Below are positions 1-6,273 of a stretch of 7,257 bases of DNA, piece by piece. Position numbers and translations under genes: made by a program. This DNA comes from Gammaproteobacteria bacterium UBA6968 (GTDB lineage Bacteria > Pseudomonadota > Gammaproteobacteria > Pseudomonadales > Azotimanducaceae), in contig DJYW01000084.1 of NCBI GenBank assembly GCA_002450255.1, positions 22,633-29,889 of the forward strand, in the 5' to 3' direction. Numbering within the stretch: position 1 is the first letter of the stretch; every line of letters starts with the position of its first letter. The notes under the pieces are model-generated. The model did no database searches. It was not told the origin of the DNA and saw only the letters and a list, made by a program, of their open reading frames with translations.

Positions 1-30
1 CAATCCTTCTCTCTGCAATCCTTCCCTCCG
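1..30. repeat. 15-bp tandem repeat, two clear copies plus a degenerate third
   Basis: Bases 1-15 (CAATCCTTCTCTCTG) and 16-30 (CAATCCTTCCCTCCG) agree at 13 of 15 positions; both differences are T/C transitions. A decayed third copy at 31-45 begins CAAGCCTG and matches the second at about 9 of 15. The array starts at the first base, so it probably continues to the left and its true copy number is unknown. The unit is pyrimidine-rich and is a multiple of three, but the frame in phase with it stops at base 48. Confidence 0.7.
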
Positions 31-318
31 CAAGCCTGCTACCGGTAACGCAGCAAACTCTGCCTCTCAGCCATGGCGGCGGATGCTTCGGTGACCAAAT
101 AAGCGAAGCTAGTGTAACTGGAAAAGAAAGCCAGATGGCGTCGCGTTTGACATCTCTTGCACAACGCTTGTACGACTCTTTGGGAAGAGAGAAGCAATCA
201 TTCGCGCAGCGGCAAACCGGTAAAGCGTTTGCTGATTAAATTTGGGTGAAAACTTTTACCAAATGGGGAACGCACCGCTCATTCACGAAGTTCTGTGCAG
301 GCAGCTTAGCTTGGGGTC

Positions 319-347
319 GGAACAACGTAAGTTTGCGCGGTTAGAAT
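319..347 (+). promoter_or_regulatory. Weak candidate sigma-70 promoter for the pnt operon
   Basis: TAGAAT at 342-347 matches the -10 consensus at five of six positions. The hexamer 17 bases upstream, GGAACA at 319-324, matches the -35 consensus at only three of six. It would give a leader of roughly 115 bases before pntAA. A weaker alternative is TTGTGC at 370-375 with TACACT at 392-397. The choice rests on pattern matching alone. Confidence 0.22.
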
Positions 348-381
348 TAAATGCTTTCCATCTGTTCGCTTGTGCTTGTGC

Positions 382-401
382 CGGCGGTGCTTACACTGCC
401 G
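382..401 (+). other. GC-rich hairpin in the pntAA leader
   Basis: Bases 382-388 (CGGCGGT) can pair with 395-401 (ACTGCCG), giving a seven-base-pair stem with one G-U pair and a six-base loop. No U-run follows, so it is not an intrinsic terminator. It lies about 70 bases before the pntAA start and could be a leader-RNA structure, or could be chance. Confidence 0.3.
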
Positions 402-460
402 CACCAATTTGCTGACCTCAAGATACAGTGAGCGTCAAGCTTGTGACCCAGCCCTAACCT

Positions 461-465
461 GGAGG
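461..465 (+). promoter_or_regulatory. Ribosome binding site of pntAA
   Basis: GGAGG lies five bases before the ATG at 471. It is the best Shine-Dalgarno match among the start sites of this window and fixes the start of pntAA. Confidence 0.8.
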
Positions 466-470
466 ATCTT

Positions 471-1610
471 ATGAAGATCGGTGTGGCAAAAGAATATTGG
501 CCTGGAGAAGTGCGTACAGCGCTGGTTCCTGCCAACGCAAAGAAACTGATCGGGCTGGGCTTCAGCATCGTGATGGAAAAAAAGGCGGGTAGTGCCGCGG
601 GCTTCAGCGATGCAGATTATTCCGAAGTCGGTGTCGAGCTAGCGGATGCTCGAGCCGATGTGGTTGGCCAGGCGGAAGTGCTGCTAGCGGTCAGGCAACC
701 GGCTCAGGACGAAATTTCCAGCCTCCGTAAGGGTGCTGTTTGCATTAGCTTTCTCGACCCTTTCAATGAAAAAGGCTTGATCGAGGCGATGGCGGCACAG
801 CAGGTCACCGCGATTTCCATGGAAATGATCCCGCGAAGCACGCGGGCTCAGAAGATGGATGCACTGTCGAGCCAGGCCAATTTGGCGGGCTATGTAACGG
901 TGGTTCAAGCTGCGTTTCATTGCCCCAAAATCATGCCCATGATGATGACCCCTGCTGGCACCATTGCGCCGGCTAGAGTGTTCGTCATCGGGGCCGGCGT
1001 TGCTGGTCTGCAGGCTATCGCTACCGCGAAGCGCCTAGGCGCACGCGTCGAAGCATTCGATACCCGTCCCGTTGTAGCGGAGCAGGTGCAGTCGCTGGGC
1101 GGTAAGTTCGTTGAGATTGATCTCGGAGACACCGGCCAAACCGAACAAGGCTATGCGAAAGAATTGACTCCTGCACAGCTCGAACTGCAGCGGCAGGGCC
1201 AAAAGCAGGTGATTAGTCAGTCTGATGTGGTCATTACCACAGCCCAACTGTTTGGCCGCCGTGCGCCGCAAATTGTCAGCCAGGATATGGTCGAGTCTAT
1301 GCGCCCTGGTAGCGTTATTGTGGATATGGCGGTGGAAAGCGGCGGCAACGTTGAAGGGTCTAAGCTTAACGAAGTCGTTGACGTTAACGGCGTCAAAATT
1401 GTCGGTCAGGGTAACTTGCCAGGCGAAGTTGCGCGCAACGCTAGCGAGATGTACTCCAATAACCTCTTTAACTTGTTACAAGAGTTTTGGAACGATGAGG
1501 ACAAAACGTTAGCGTTAGACCCGGAAGACGATATCGTCTCGCAGTGCGTTATTACTCGTGACGGCGCCATCGTCAACGATACCATCAAAAATGTGTACAG
1601 CGGAGCATAG
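471..1610 (+). CDS. pntAA: NAD(P) transhydrogenase, alpha subunit part 1 (NAD(H)-binding domain I)
   Basis: Soluble NAD(H)-binding part (domain I) of proton-translocating transhydrogenase, which transfers hydride from NADH to NADP+ using inward proton flow. The 379-residue length fits the separate PntAA of three-gene systems rather than the roughly 510-residue fused E. coli PntA. The NAD-contacting RQD loop is visible at 121-135 (R122, Q127, D130, S133, by alignment to Rhodospirillum rubrum from memory). The Rossmann fold follows: GAGVAGLQA at 174-182, with acidic D197 in EAFDTRP for the ribose. MAVESGGNVE near 286-295 and GQGNLPGEVARNAS near 312-325 are further family motifs. The start has GGAGG five bases upstream. 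It is first in an operon with pntAB, pntB and a nitroreductase gene. This domain sits on the cytoplasmic face, bound to the membrane subunits. No truncation or missing key residue was seen. Confidence 0.97.
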   Translation: MKIGVAKEYWPGEVRTALVPANAKKLIGLGFSIVMEKKAGSAAGFSDADYSEVGVELADARADVVGQAEVLLAVRQPAQDEISSLRKGAVCISFLDPFNEKGLIEAMAAQQVTAISMEMIPRSTRAQKMDALSSQANLAGYVTVVQAAFHCPKIMPMMMTPAGTIAPARVFVIGAGVAGLQAIATAKRLGARVEAFDTRPVVAEQVQSLGGKFVEIDLGDTGQTEQGYAKELTPAQLELQRQGQKQVISQSDVVITTAQLFGRRAPQIVSQDMVESMRPGSVIVDMAVESGGNVEGSKLNEVVDVNGVKIVGQGNLPGEVARNASEMYSNNLFNLLQEFWNDEDKTLALDPEDDIVSQCVITRDGAIVNDTIKNVYSGA

Positions 1611-1614
1611 CCCC

Positions 1615-1917
1615 ATGGAAGCCGTATTTCTCTCCTTAGTCTTAATGTTGTCTATTTTTTTGGGATTTGAGTTGATCTCCAAAGTCCCTGCCACTTTGCA
1701 TACCCCGTTAATGTCAGGGGCAAATGCGATTTCCGGCATCACCATTGTTGGCGCACTACTCTCCGCTGGCGCTGAAAATCCGTTACTGGCAACAGTGCTC
1801 GGTGCCGGCGCTGTTATGTTTGCGAGCATTAACGTGGTCGGTGGCTATCTGGTTACCAACCGAATGTTGAGTATGTTCAAGAAGAAAGATAGCCCATCAG
1901 CTGAGGACAAAAAATGA
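1615..1917 (+). CDS. pntAB: NAD(P) transhydrogenase, alpha subunit part 2 (membrane domain)
   Basis: Small membrane part of the alpha subunit, contributing to the proton path (domain II). The ATG at 1615 gives 100 residues and has GGAG at 1602-1605, nine bases upstream; an in-frame ATG at 1558 lies inside pntAA and is unlikely. Three membrane segments can be read: about 3-24, 33-52 and 57-80. The conserved stretch KVPATLHTPLMSGANAISG (about 23-41) includes H29, a membrane histidine conserved in the family (equivalent to the one in LHTPLMS of E. coli PntA). The tail is charged and lysine-rich (KKKDSPSAEDKK). It starts four bases after the pntAA stop and overlaps pntB by ATGA, so translation of the three subunits is probably coupled. 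Confidence 0.95.
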   Translation: MEAVFLSLVLMLSIFLGFELISKVPATLHTPLMSGANAISGITIVGALLSAGAENPLLATVLGAGAVMFASINVVGGYLVTNRMLSMFKKKDSPSAEDKK

Positions 1918-3275
1918 GTTTAGAAAGCATCAACTTATGGTACGTCCTCTCCGCTGCCCTGTTTATTTTCGGCTTGAAGCAATTGGGTTCTCCAGCGACA
2001 GCAGTACGCGGCAACGGCCTTTCTGCTCTGGCGATGTTTATTGCGGTCGCGGCCTCTTTATTTAGTGCAGAGATCATTTCCTTCGAATGGATTGTTGGCG
2101 CTGCAGCGCTGGGCGCAGTTATCGGCGCAATTGCTGCGCAACGCGTGGCGATGACCACCATGCCGGAAATGGTGGCGTTGTTTAACGGTTCTGGCGGTAT
2201 AGCGAGTTTGTTGGTCGGCTGGGCTGCGCTCTACAACTTAGGCAACACAACCTTCACTGATATCACGATTATGCTCTCCGTCATCATTGGAGGCGTGACT
2301 TTTAGCGGCAGTATTCTCGCTTGGGGTAAGCTTTCTGAAGTGATGAACTCGGGCGCTTGGACTTTCGGTGCGCAGCGTATTGTCAATGCCGTGATTGTTC
2401 TGGCGCTGCTGTATTCCTCGGTGATGTTTTGTATGAATCCAGCGGTGGATTCACCTTATCTCTACGCAGTCATTGGTCTGTCCGTGGTGTTTGGTGTGAT
2501 GGCAGTCGCGCCGGTGGGCGGTGCAGATATGCCGGTGGTGATCTCGCTACTCAACAGTTATTCGGGCTTGGCGGCCTGTGCTGCAGGATTTGCCATCAAT
2601 AACAACATTTTGATTGTTGCCGGTTCTATGGTCGGTGCCGCAGGCATCATCCTTACCAACATTATGTGTAAGGCAATGAATCGGTCTCTGGCGCATGTCT
2701 TGTTTTCCGGCTTCGGTGCCGCGAAGCAGGCGACTAAGGTTGAGGGCGAGGTTAAGCCGATCAACAGCGAGGATGCCTTCCTTATTCTCGAAGCTGCGCA
2801 ATCCGTGGCCTTCGTTCCAGGCTACGGAATGGCTGTAGCCCAGGCGCAACACGTGGTACGCGAGCTCGGCGAGTTGCTGGAAGGTAATGGCGCTGAAGTA
2901 TCTTATGCGATTCACCCGGTAGCGGGGCGTATGCCAGGTCACATGAACGTATTGTTGGCAGAGGCAAACGTGCCCTACGATCAGTTGGTAGAAATGGAAG
3001 ACATTAATCCGCGTATTGAGAACGTCGATGTAGCGGTAGTGATTGGCGCTAATGATGTGGTCAATCCCGCAGCCCGCAATGACGAGAACAGCCCAATTTA
3101 CGGTATGCCGATTATTAACGTGGATCAGGCGCGAACGGTATTCGTGCTGAAGCGATCCATGGCATCGGGTTTCTCCGGTGTCGACAATCCGCTGTTCTTT
3201 GGCGATAACACGCGCATGTTATTTGGTGACGCGAAGCAGTCTATTGCCGCCGTTGTTGCAGAGTTCAAGGGTTAG
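1914..3275 (+). CDS. pntB: NAD(P) transhydrogenase, beta subunit (membrane domain II and NADP(H)-binding domain III)
   Basis: The 453-residue beta subunit carries most of the proton channel and binds NADP(H). About 260 N-terminal residues are hydrophobic and form multiple membrane helices. GGADMPVVISLLNSYSG at 202-218 includes N214, equivalent to the conserved E. coli Asn222. Domain III begins near 285, with VPGYGMAVAQAQ at 301-312 (NADP-binding Rossmann loop), HPVAGRMPGHMNVLLAEA at 334-351, GANDVVNPAA at 378-387 (D381 equivalent to E. coli Asp392) and KRSMASGF near 413-420. At residue 91, where E. coli has the channel residue His91, this protein has asparagine in the stretch VALFNGSGG. The start overlaps the pntAB stop and has GAGG seven bases upstream. 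Length is close to E. coli PntB (462). Confidence 0.98.
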   Translation: MSLESINLWYVLSAALFIFGLKQLGSPATAVRGNGLSALAMFIAVAASLFSAEIISFEWIVGAAALGAVIGAIAAQRVAMTTMPEMVALFNGSGGIASLLVGWAALYNLGNTTFTDITIMLSVIIGGVTFSGSILAWGKLSEVMNSGAWTFGAQRIVNAVIVLALLYSSVMFCMNPAVDSPYLYAVIGLSVVFGVMAVAPVGGADMPVVISLLNSYSGLAACAAGFAINNNILIVAGSMVGAAGIILTNIMCKAMNRSLAHVLFSGFGAAKQATKVEGEVKPINSEDAFLILEAAQSVAFVPGYGMAVAQAQHVVRELGELLEGNGAEVSYAIHPVAGRMPGHMNVLLAEANVPYDQLVEMEDINPRIENVDVAVVIGANDVVNPAARNDENSPIYGMPIINVDQARTVFVLKRSMASGFSGVDNPLFFGDNTRMLFGDAKQSIAAVVAEFKG

Positions 3276-3277
3276 GC

Positions 3278-3871
3278 ATGTCGGCGACTGATCTTCCACA
3301 ACGCCTGCAAGAGGCTAATGCTAATGATCAGTTTCGGCGTCGCTGGTCGCCGCGGTCGATGACCGCGGCTCCGCTGGCTCAATCAGACTTAGAGCAGTTG
3401 TTCGAAGCAGCTCGCTGGTCGCCTTCCTGTTTTAATTCACAGCCTTGGCGGTTTGTTTATGCGCATCGTGACACGCCTGTATGGGAGACCATGCTGGCTA
3501 ATCTGATGGATGTGAATCGAGCTTGGGCTAAAAATGCAGGCGCGCTGATAGCCGTTATCTCTCGCTCTACTTACAGTCACAACGATGCGGATGCCCCCAT
3601 GCACGCCTTTGATACTGGCAGTGCCTGGATGAGCCTTGCTTTGCAAGCTCAGCATCAGGGGTTAGTCACGCATGCAATGCGCGGCTTTATGTTGGCTGAT
3701 ATGGAAGCGGCGTTGGCAGTGCGAGCGCCATATAGCATTCAGGCGATGATCGCAGTCGGGCACCAGGGCGCTGCGGAACAACTGTCCGAGCCATTGCGCG
3801 AACGCGAGCAACCCAGCCCGCGACTTAGCATTGCAGAGATTGCCTTCGCCGGACGTATGCCGGAAGAGTAA
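3278..3871 (+). CDS. Nitroreductase-family FMN protein coupled to the pnt operon
   Basis: A 197-residue member of the FMN-dependent nitroreductase family, whose members reduce nitro compounds, quinones or other acceptors with NAD(P)H. Motifs in order: RRRWSPRSM at 20-28 (arginines of the usual FMN phosphate site), ARWSPSCFNSQPWRF at 45-59 (flavin-binding region), AFDTGSAWMSLALQAQHQGL at 110-129 (central helix) and IAVGHQG at 158-164 (C-terminal strand). There is no signal peptide or membrane segment, so it is probably a cytoplasmic dimer. It starts two bases after the pntB stop, with AAGGG at 3267-3271 inside the pntB end, so it is almost certainly co-transcribed and translationally coupled with transhydrogenase. 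That suggests an NADPH-linked job, but the substrate cannot be told from sequence. Confidence 0.92.
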   Translation: MSATDLPQRLQEANANDQFRRRWSPRSMTAAPLAQSDLEQLFEAARWSPSCFNSQPWRFVYAHRDTPVWETMLANLMDVNRAWAKNAGALIAVISRSTYSHNDADAPMHAFDTGSAWMSLALQAQHQGLVTHAMRGFMLADMEAALAVRAPYSIQAMIAVGHQGAAEQLSEPLREREQPSPRLSIAEIAFAGRMPEE

Positions 3872-3884
3872 TTGAATCTTCAGA

Positions 3885-4445
3885 TTAATCGTTTGCGTTC
3901 CGCCAAGTGCCGCAGGCTATGCCATCCACTGTCCATGACCCCACTCGATAGCGAATCAAGCGCAATACCGGGAAACCGAGCGCTGCGCACATTCTTCTGA
4001 CCTGGCGATTACGACCTTCGGTCAGGGTCAAGGTGAGCCAACTCGTAGGGATGGTGCGGCGCGTTCGTATCGGCGGGTCGCGTGGCCATAACTGGTCAGA
4101 ATCAATCGGCAAGCCAAGCTGCCACTTAACTGGTGCGCAGGGGCCGTCTTTCAACATTAACCCCTGGCCTAGTGGAGCAAGACTTTGATTCGTCGGTTGG
4201 CCCTCGACTTGCACCCAATAGGTCTTGCTGAGTTTTGCGGCGGGATGACTGATCTTGTGCTGCAGCGCTCCATTGTTAGTAAGGACTAACAAGCCTTCAC
4301 TGTCTAGATCCAAGCGGCCTGCCGCATAAACACCTGGGATTGGGATATAGTCGGCCAGGCACGGCCGCTTTGCGTCATCTGTAAACTGGCTTAGCACGTT
4401 GTAAGGTTTGTTGAATAAGATAATTTGGCTCGCGTGTTTAGACAT
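3885..4445 (-). CDS. rluE: 23S rRNA pseudouridine synthase RluE
   Basis: Converts a single uridine of 23S rRNA (U2457 in E. coli) to pseudouridine. It matches E. coli RluE, as I recall it, along its whole length: ILFNKPYNVLSQFTDDA at 9-25, YAAGRLDLDSEGLLVLTNNG at 40-59 with the expected catalytic Asp D46, KTYWVQVEG at 74-82, WPRDPPIRTR near 120-129, IPTSWL at 132-137 and EGRNRQVRRMCAALGFP at 143-159. At 186 residues it is shorter than the E. coli protein (217) only because it lacks the basic N-terminal extension; like RluE it has no S4 domain. A stop (TAG) four codons upstream in frame limits the start to the ATG at 4445-4443. The Shine-Dalgarno is weak (AGG, about nine bases before). It is convergent with the upstream operon and may follow a small minus-strand ORF. 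Confidence 0.95.
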   Translation of the reverse strand: MSKHASQIILFNKPYNVLSQFTDDAKRPCLADYIPIPGVYAAGRLDLDSEGLLVLTNNGALQHKISHPAAKLSKTYWVQVEGQPTNQSLAPLGQGLMLKDGPCAPVKWQLGLPIDSDQLWPRDPPIRTRRTIPTSWLTLTLTEGRNRQVRRMCAALGFPVLRLIRYRVGSWTVDGIACGTWRNAND

Positions 4446-4446
4446 C

Positions 4447-4484
4447 AGGTTAACCTAATCTAGAACCGGGTCTGCTTGCGCAAG
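4447..4484. promoter_or_regulatory. Two perfect 10-bp palindromes just upstream of rluE
   Basis: AGGTTAACCT at 4447-4456 and CTTGCGCAAG at 4475-4484 are both perfect palindromes, with centres 28 bases apart, immediately before the rluE start on the minus strand. They could be operator sites or short RNA hairpins. No regulator gene lies in the window and neither matches a site I can name. They are unlike each other, so they are not two copies of one operator. Confidence 0.25.
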
Positions 4485-4543
4485 TGATCTAACAAATAAT
4501 CTGGTGGTTCTGTGTAGTGCGATTGTAAGCCTGCCTGGCGTTG

Positions 4544-4663
4544 TTATCGGGAAGCAAGGCTTTGCACCGAGTCCGCCGCTGATTCGTAAATTTCAGTAAG
4601 TGTGCCAGATTTCTTTACCAACGAGCATACGCGCCGTTTGAGGCGGTGAAAGGCGAGCGACAT
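4544..4663 (-). CDS. Possible 39-residue small protein upstream of rluE
   Basis: I do not recognise this short reading frame. It runs from ATG (4663-4661) to TAA (4546-4544) in the spacer between rluE and the second nitroreductase. On the minus strand AAGGGGAA precedes the ATG by about four to six bases, a fair ribosome binding site. The predicted peptide begins MSLAFHRLKRRVCSLVKK, then carries GTLTEIYESAADSV and ends SLASR; the N-terminal half is strongly basic and the C-terminal half acidic, with no membrane segment. It would sit 98 bases upstream of rluE on the same strand and could share its transcript. The same frame stays open much further upstream into the nitroreductase gene, but that part looks like a shadow. 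It could still be chance. Confidence 0.35.
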   Translation of the reverse strand: MSLAFHRLKRRVCSLVKKSGTLTEIYESAADSVQSLASR

Positions 4664-4693
4664 CAGATTCCCCTTTGCCCAATCGGTTGACAT

Positions 4694-4697
4694 GGAG
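4694..4697 (+). promoter_or_regulatory. Ribosome binding site supporting the 4704 start
   Basis: GGAG at 4694-4697 lies six bases before the ATG at 4704. The earlier in-frame ATG at 4692 has no purine-rich sequence before it. A later ATG at 4725 has GAGG at 4712-4715, nine bases upstream, and remains a real alternative. Confidence 0.5.
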
Positions 4698-4703
4698 AAA
4701 AGT

Positions 4704-5405
4704 ATGGAGACGAGGACTGAAAGAATGGACTTATATGAGGTCATGCGGACCACTTTTGCTGCGCGCGATTTTTTGCCGGACAAGGTAAGCGACACACAGA
4801 TCCATCGCATTTTAGACAATGCCCGTTTTGCACCCAGCGGTGGCAATCGCCAAGGCTGGCGAGTTGTCGTGGTACGCGACGCGTCAATGCGCCGCAAACT
4901 AGGCGAATTGATTGAACCGACCATGCAGCGCTATGTTGCCCAGGTCAAAGCTGGTGAAGCGCCTTTTAACACCGTGCATCCCAGCCAGGTCACTGATGCC
5001 GAGGTTGCCGCAACGCAGCCACCGGCCTCAATGATTGAGAACTTGACCCAGGCTCCGGTTATATTGATGGTATTTGTCGACCTATCGGTAGTCGCCTCCT
5101 TTGATCACGACGCGAGATATGCCGGTGTCATATCTGGTGCTTCGGTGTACCCCTTTGTGTGGAACATTCTTCTGGCTGCGCGTAATGAAGGCTTGGGCGG
5201 CACTTTAACAACTTTTGTTGGCGGTCAAGCGGCAGCGTTGCACGAGCTGTTTTCAGTGCCAGAAGGTTGGGCGTTCGCGGCTATGCTGCCAATGGGTAAG
5301 CCGGTGAAACAGCTGACTAAGTTGAAGCGTAAACCGGTGAGTGAGTTTACTTATCAAGACACGTTTGTCGGTCCGCAATTACAGATCGAACCGGATGCGG
5401 TCTAG
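4704..5405 (+). CDS. Nitroreductase-family FMN oxidoreductase
   Basis: A 233-residue nitroreductase-fold flavoprotein (226 if the ATG at 4725 is used, 237 if 4692). Visible motifs: TTFAARDFLPDKV at 16-28, with R21 at the usual FMN phosphate site; ARFAPSGGNRQGWRVVVVRD at 40-59, the flavin and substrate region; SGASVYPFVWNILLAARNEG at 144-163, followed by LGGTLTT, the central helix; and AMLPMGKP at 193-200, the C-terminal strand. It is clearly different in sequence and length from the nitroreductase gene in the pnt operon, so the two are separate subfamilies and not a recent duplication. There is no signal peptide. It stands alone: divergent from rluE and more than 200 bases from the next plus-strand gene. 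Its electron acceptor cannot be inferred. Confidence 0.9.
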   Translation: METRTERMDLYEVMRTTFAARDFLPDKVSDTQIHRILDNARFAPSGGNRQGWRVVVVRDASMRRKLGELIEPTMQRYVAQVKAGEAPFNTVHPSQVTDAEVAATQPPASMIENLTQAPVILMVFVDLSVVASFDHDARYAGVISGASVYPFVWNILLAARNEGLGGTLTTFVGGQAAALHELFSVPEGWAFAAMLPMGKPVKQLTKLKRKPVSEFTYQDTFVGPQLQIEPDAV

Positions 5406-5605
5406 CACAGAACTTAGGCTTCGTAGCTTAAATCGCTGGGTCGGACCTCCTACCTAATCGCTACTTCAATGGGTTCCCAATCGATATGCTGAACAAGCGC
5501 GCAACAAATGGTTGCAGCCTTGCTGGTGCTGGGCGAGGATATTCGGCGTAAACGGTTCTCGGTTGCATGCGATCGAACCTGTAGCGCGCAATATGTTAAG
5601 CCTAA

Positions 5606-5625
5606 GAGCCAGTCGCGAGCCAGTC
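5606..5625. repeat. Two copies of a 9-bp repeat at 11-bp spacing before coxG
   Basis: GAGCCAGTC occurs at 5606-5614 and again at 5617-5625, and a partial echo (AGAGCAGAG) follows up to the proposed GTG start at 5641. The pair lies in the probable leader of the CoxG gene. The 11-bp period is near one DNA turn, which would suit a protein site, but two short copies are weak evidence. Confidence 0.4.
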
Positions 5626-5640
5626 AGAGCAGAGAATGTA

Positions 5641-6273
5641 GTGGAACAAAATGGACAATGCGAAATTGCTGCTCCGCGCGATCTGGTTTGGAGTGCATTG
5701 CAAAATCCGGATGTGCTCGCGGCCAGCATCCCGGGCTGCAAAAGTATGCGGCGCATTGACGCCACTCATTATCTTGCATCGGTGCAGACTAAAGTCGGAC
5801 CGGTCTCCGCCTCGTTCGAAGTGCAAATTGACCTGCAGGACATTGATCCGCCGAATCGCTACACCCTATCAGGTGAAGGCAAAGGCGTGGCCGGGTTTGC
5901 CAAGGGCCAGGCTGAAGTGGATTTGATCGAAGCGGCGCAAGGCACACTGTTAAAGTATCGCCTGCAAGCGACAGTTGGCGGCAAGTTGGCGCAAGTTGGC
6001 AGTCGCCTGATAGACGGCACGACGCGCAAATTAGCCAACGAATTTTTTGCGAATTTGGTCGAACGTATAGCCGACGCGGAATCCAGCCCCGAAATCCGAC
6101 AAAGTGAGCAAGCATCACAAATGGCAGCAGAACAAGAAACAAAACAAGATGGCGCGACAGCAGACACAGAGCAGCCTAAGGACAAGCCCGTTAAGCGTGA
6201 GAATGATGGCCAACTGGTTATTTGGTCGATCGCGTTTGGAGTGCTTATATTAGCGATGGTGCTGGCCTATTAA
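5641..6273 (+). CDS. coxG: CoxG-like SRPBCC protein with C-terminal membrane anchor
   Basis: Member of the CO dehydrogenase subunit G family (SRPBCC/START-like hydrophobic-pocket fold), associated with molybdenum hydroxylases of the CO dehydrogenase type and linked to their attachment to the membrane. From the GTG at 5641 it has 210 residues. CEIAAPRDLVWSALQNPDVL at 7-26 and IPGC at 30-33 are the family N-terminus. GEGKGVAGFAKGQAEVDL at 78-95 and VGGKLAQVGSRLIDGTTRKL at 112-131 are its core motifs. A charged, low-complexity linker (about 144-190, rich in E, Q, K) leads to one hydrophobic helix at 192-210, a tail anchor with the domain in the cytoplasm. The frame is open back to an ATG at 5512 and contains an ATG at 5593, but those added residues are unlike the family. 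AGAGA five bases before the GTG is a modest ribosome binding site. It precedes the CoxS-like gene by 129 bases. Confidence 0.86.
   Translation: MEQNGQCEIAAPRDLVWSALQNPDVLAASIPGCKSMRRIDATHYLASVQTKVGPVSASFEVQIDLQDIDPPNRYTLSGEGKGVAGFAKGQAEVDLIEAAQGTLLKYRLQATVGGKLAQVGSRLIDGTTRKLANEFFANLVERIADAESSPEIRQSEQASQMAAEQETKQDGATADTEQPKDKPVKRENDGQLVIWSIAFGVLILAMVLAY

Larger units (their letters stand above)
1..470. other. Intergenic region upstream of pntAA, no supported gene
   Basis: This 470-base stretch holds no gene I can support. The left edge carries 15-bp tandem repeats (separate entry). A plus-strand frame is open from base 3 to a TAA at 237-239 and a minus-strand frame is open from about 235 leftwards. 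Neither has a recognisable product, and the minus-strand translation is cysteine-rich, contains no methionine and looks non-coding. The right third is the leader of the pnt operon, with a weak promoter candidate, a GC-rich hairpin and a good ribosome binding site just before 471. Confidence 0.6.

Noticed and set aside
3..239. Plus-strand frame open from the window edge to a TAA, a possible C-terminal fragment of an upstream gene
   Set aside because: The 78-codon translation has no recognisable motif, crosses the tandem repeat, and an opposite-strand frame is open over the same bases. The ATG at 135 has no good ribosome binding site. It could be an end fragment, but nothing supports it.
241..263. 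Dyad with TTTGG and CCAAA arms as a possible operator
   Set aside because: Only the five outer bases and two inner bases of each half match; this is expected by chance in AT-rich spacer and it is over 200 bases from the nearest gene.
2547..2942. Long minus-strand open frame inside pntB
   Set aside because: It lies wholly within a strongly conserved plus-strand gene and its translation has no family features.
3875..3886. AATCT/AGATT inverted repeat between the convergent genes as a terminator
   Set aside because: The stem is only four to five AT-rich pairs with a two- to four-base loop and no T-run on either strand.
4664..4924. Upstream part of the minus-strand frame that contains the small ORF
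   Set aside because: It overlaps the N-terminal flavin-binding part of the nitroreductase gene, and the usable ribosome binding site is at the inner ATG.
5981..6000. Direct repeat of GCAAGTTGGC inside coxG
   Set aside because: It encodes the conserved CoxG motif VGGKLAQVGSRL, so it follows from the protein sequence and is not a separate element.
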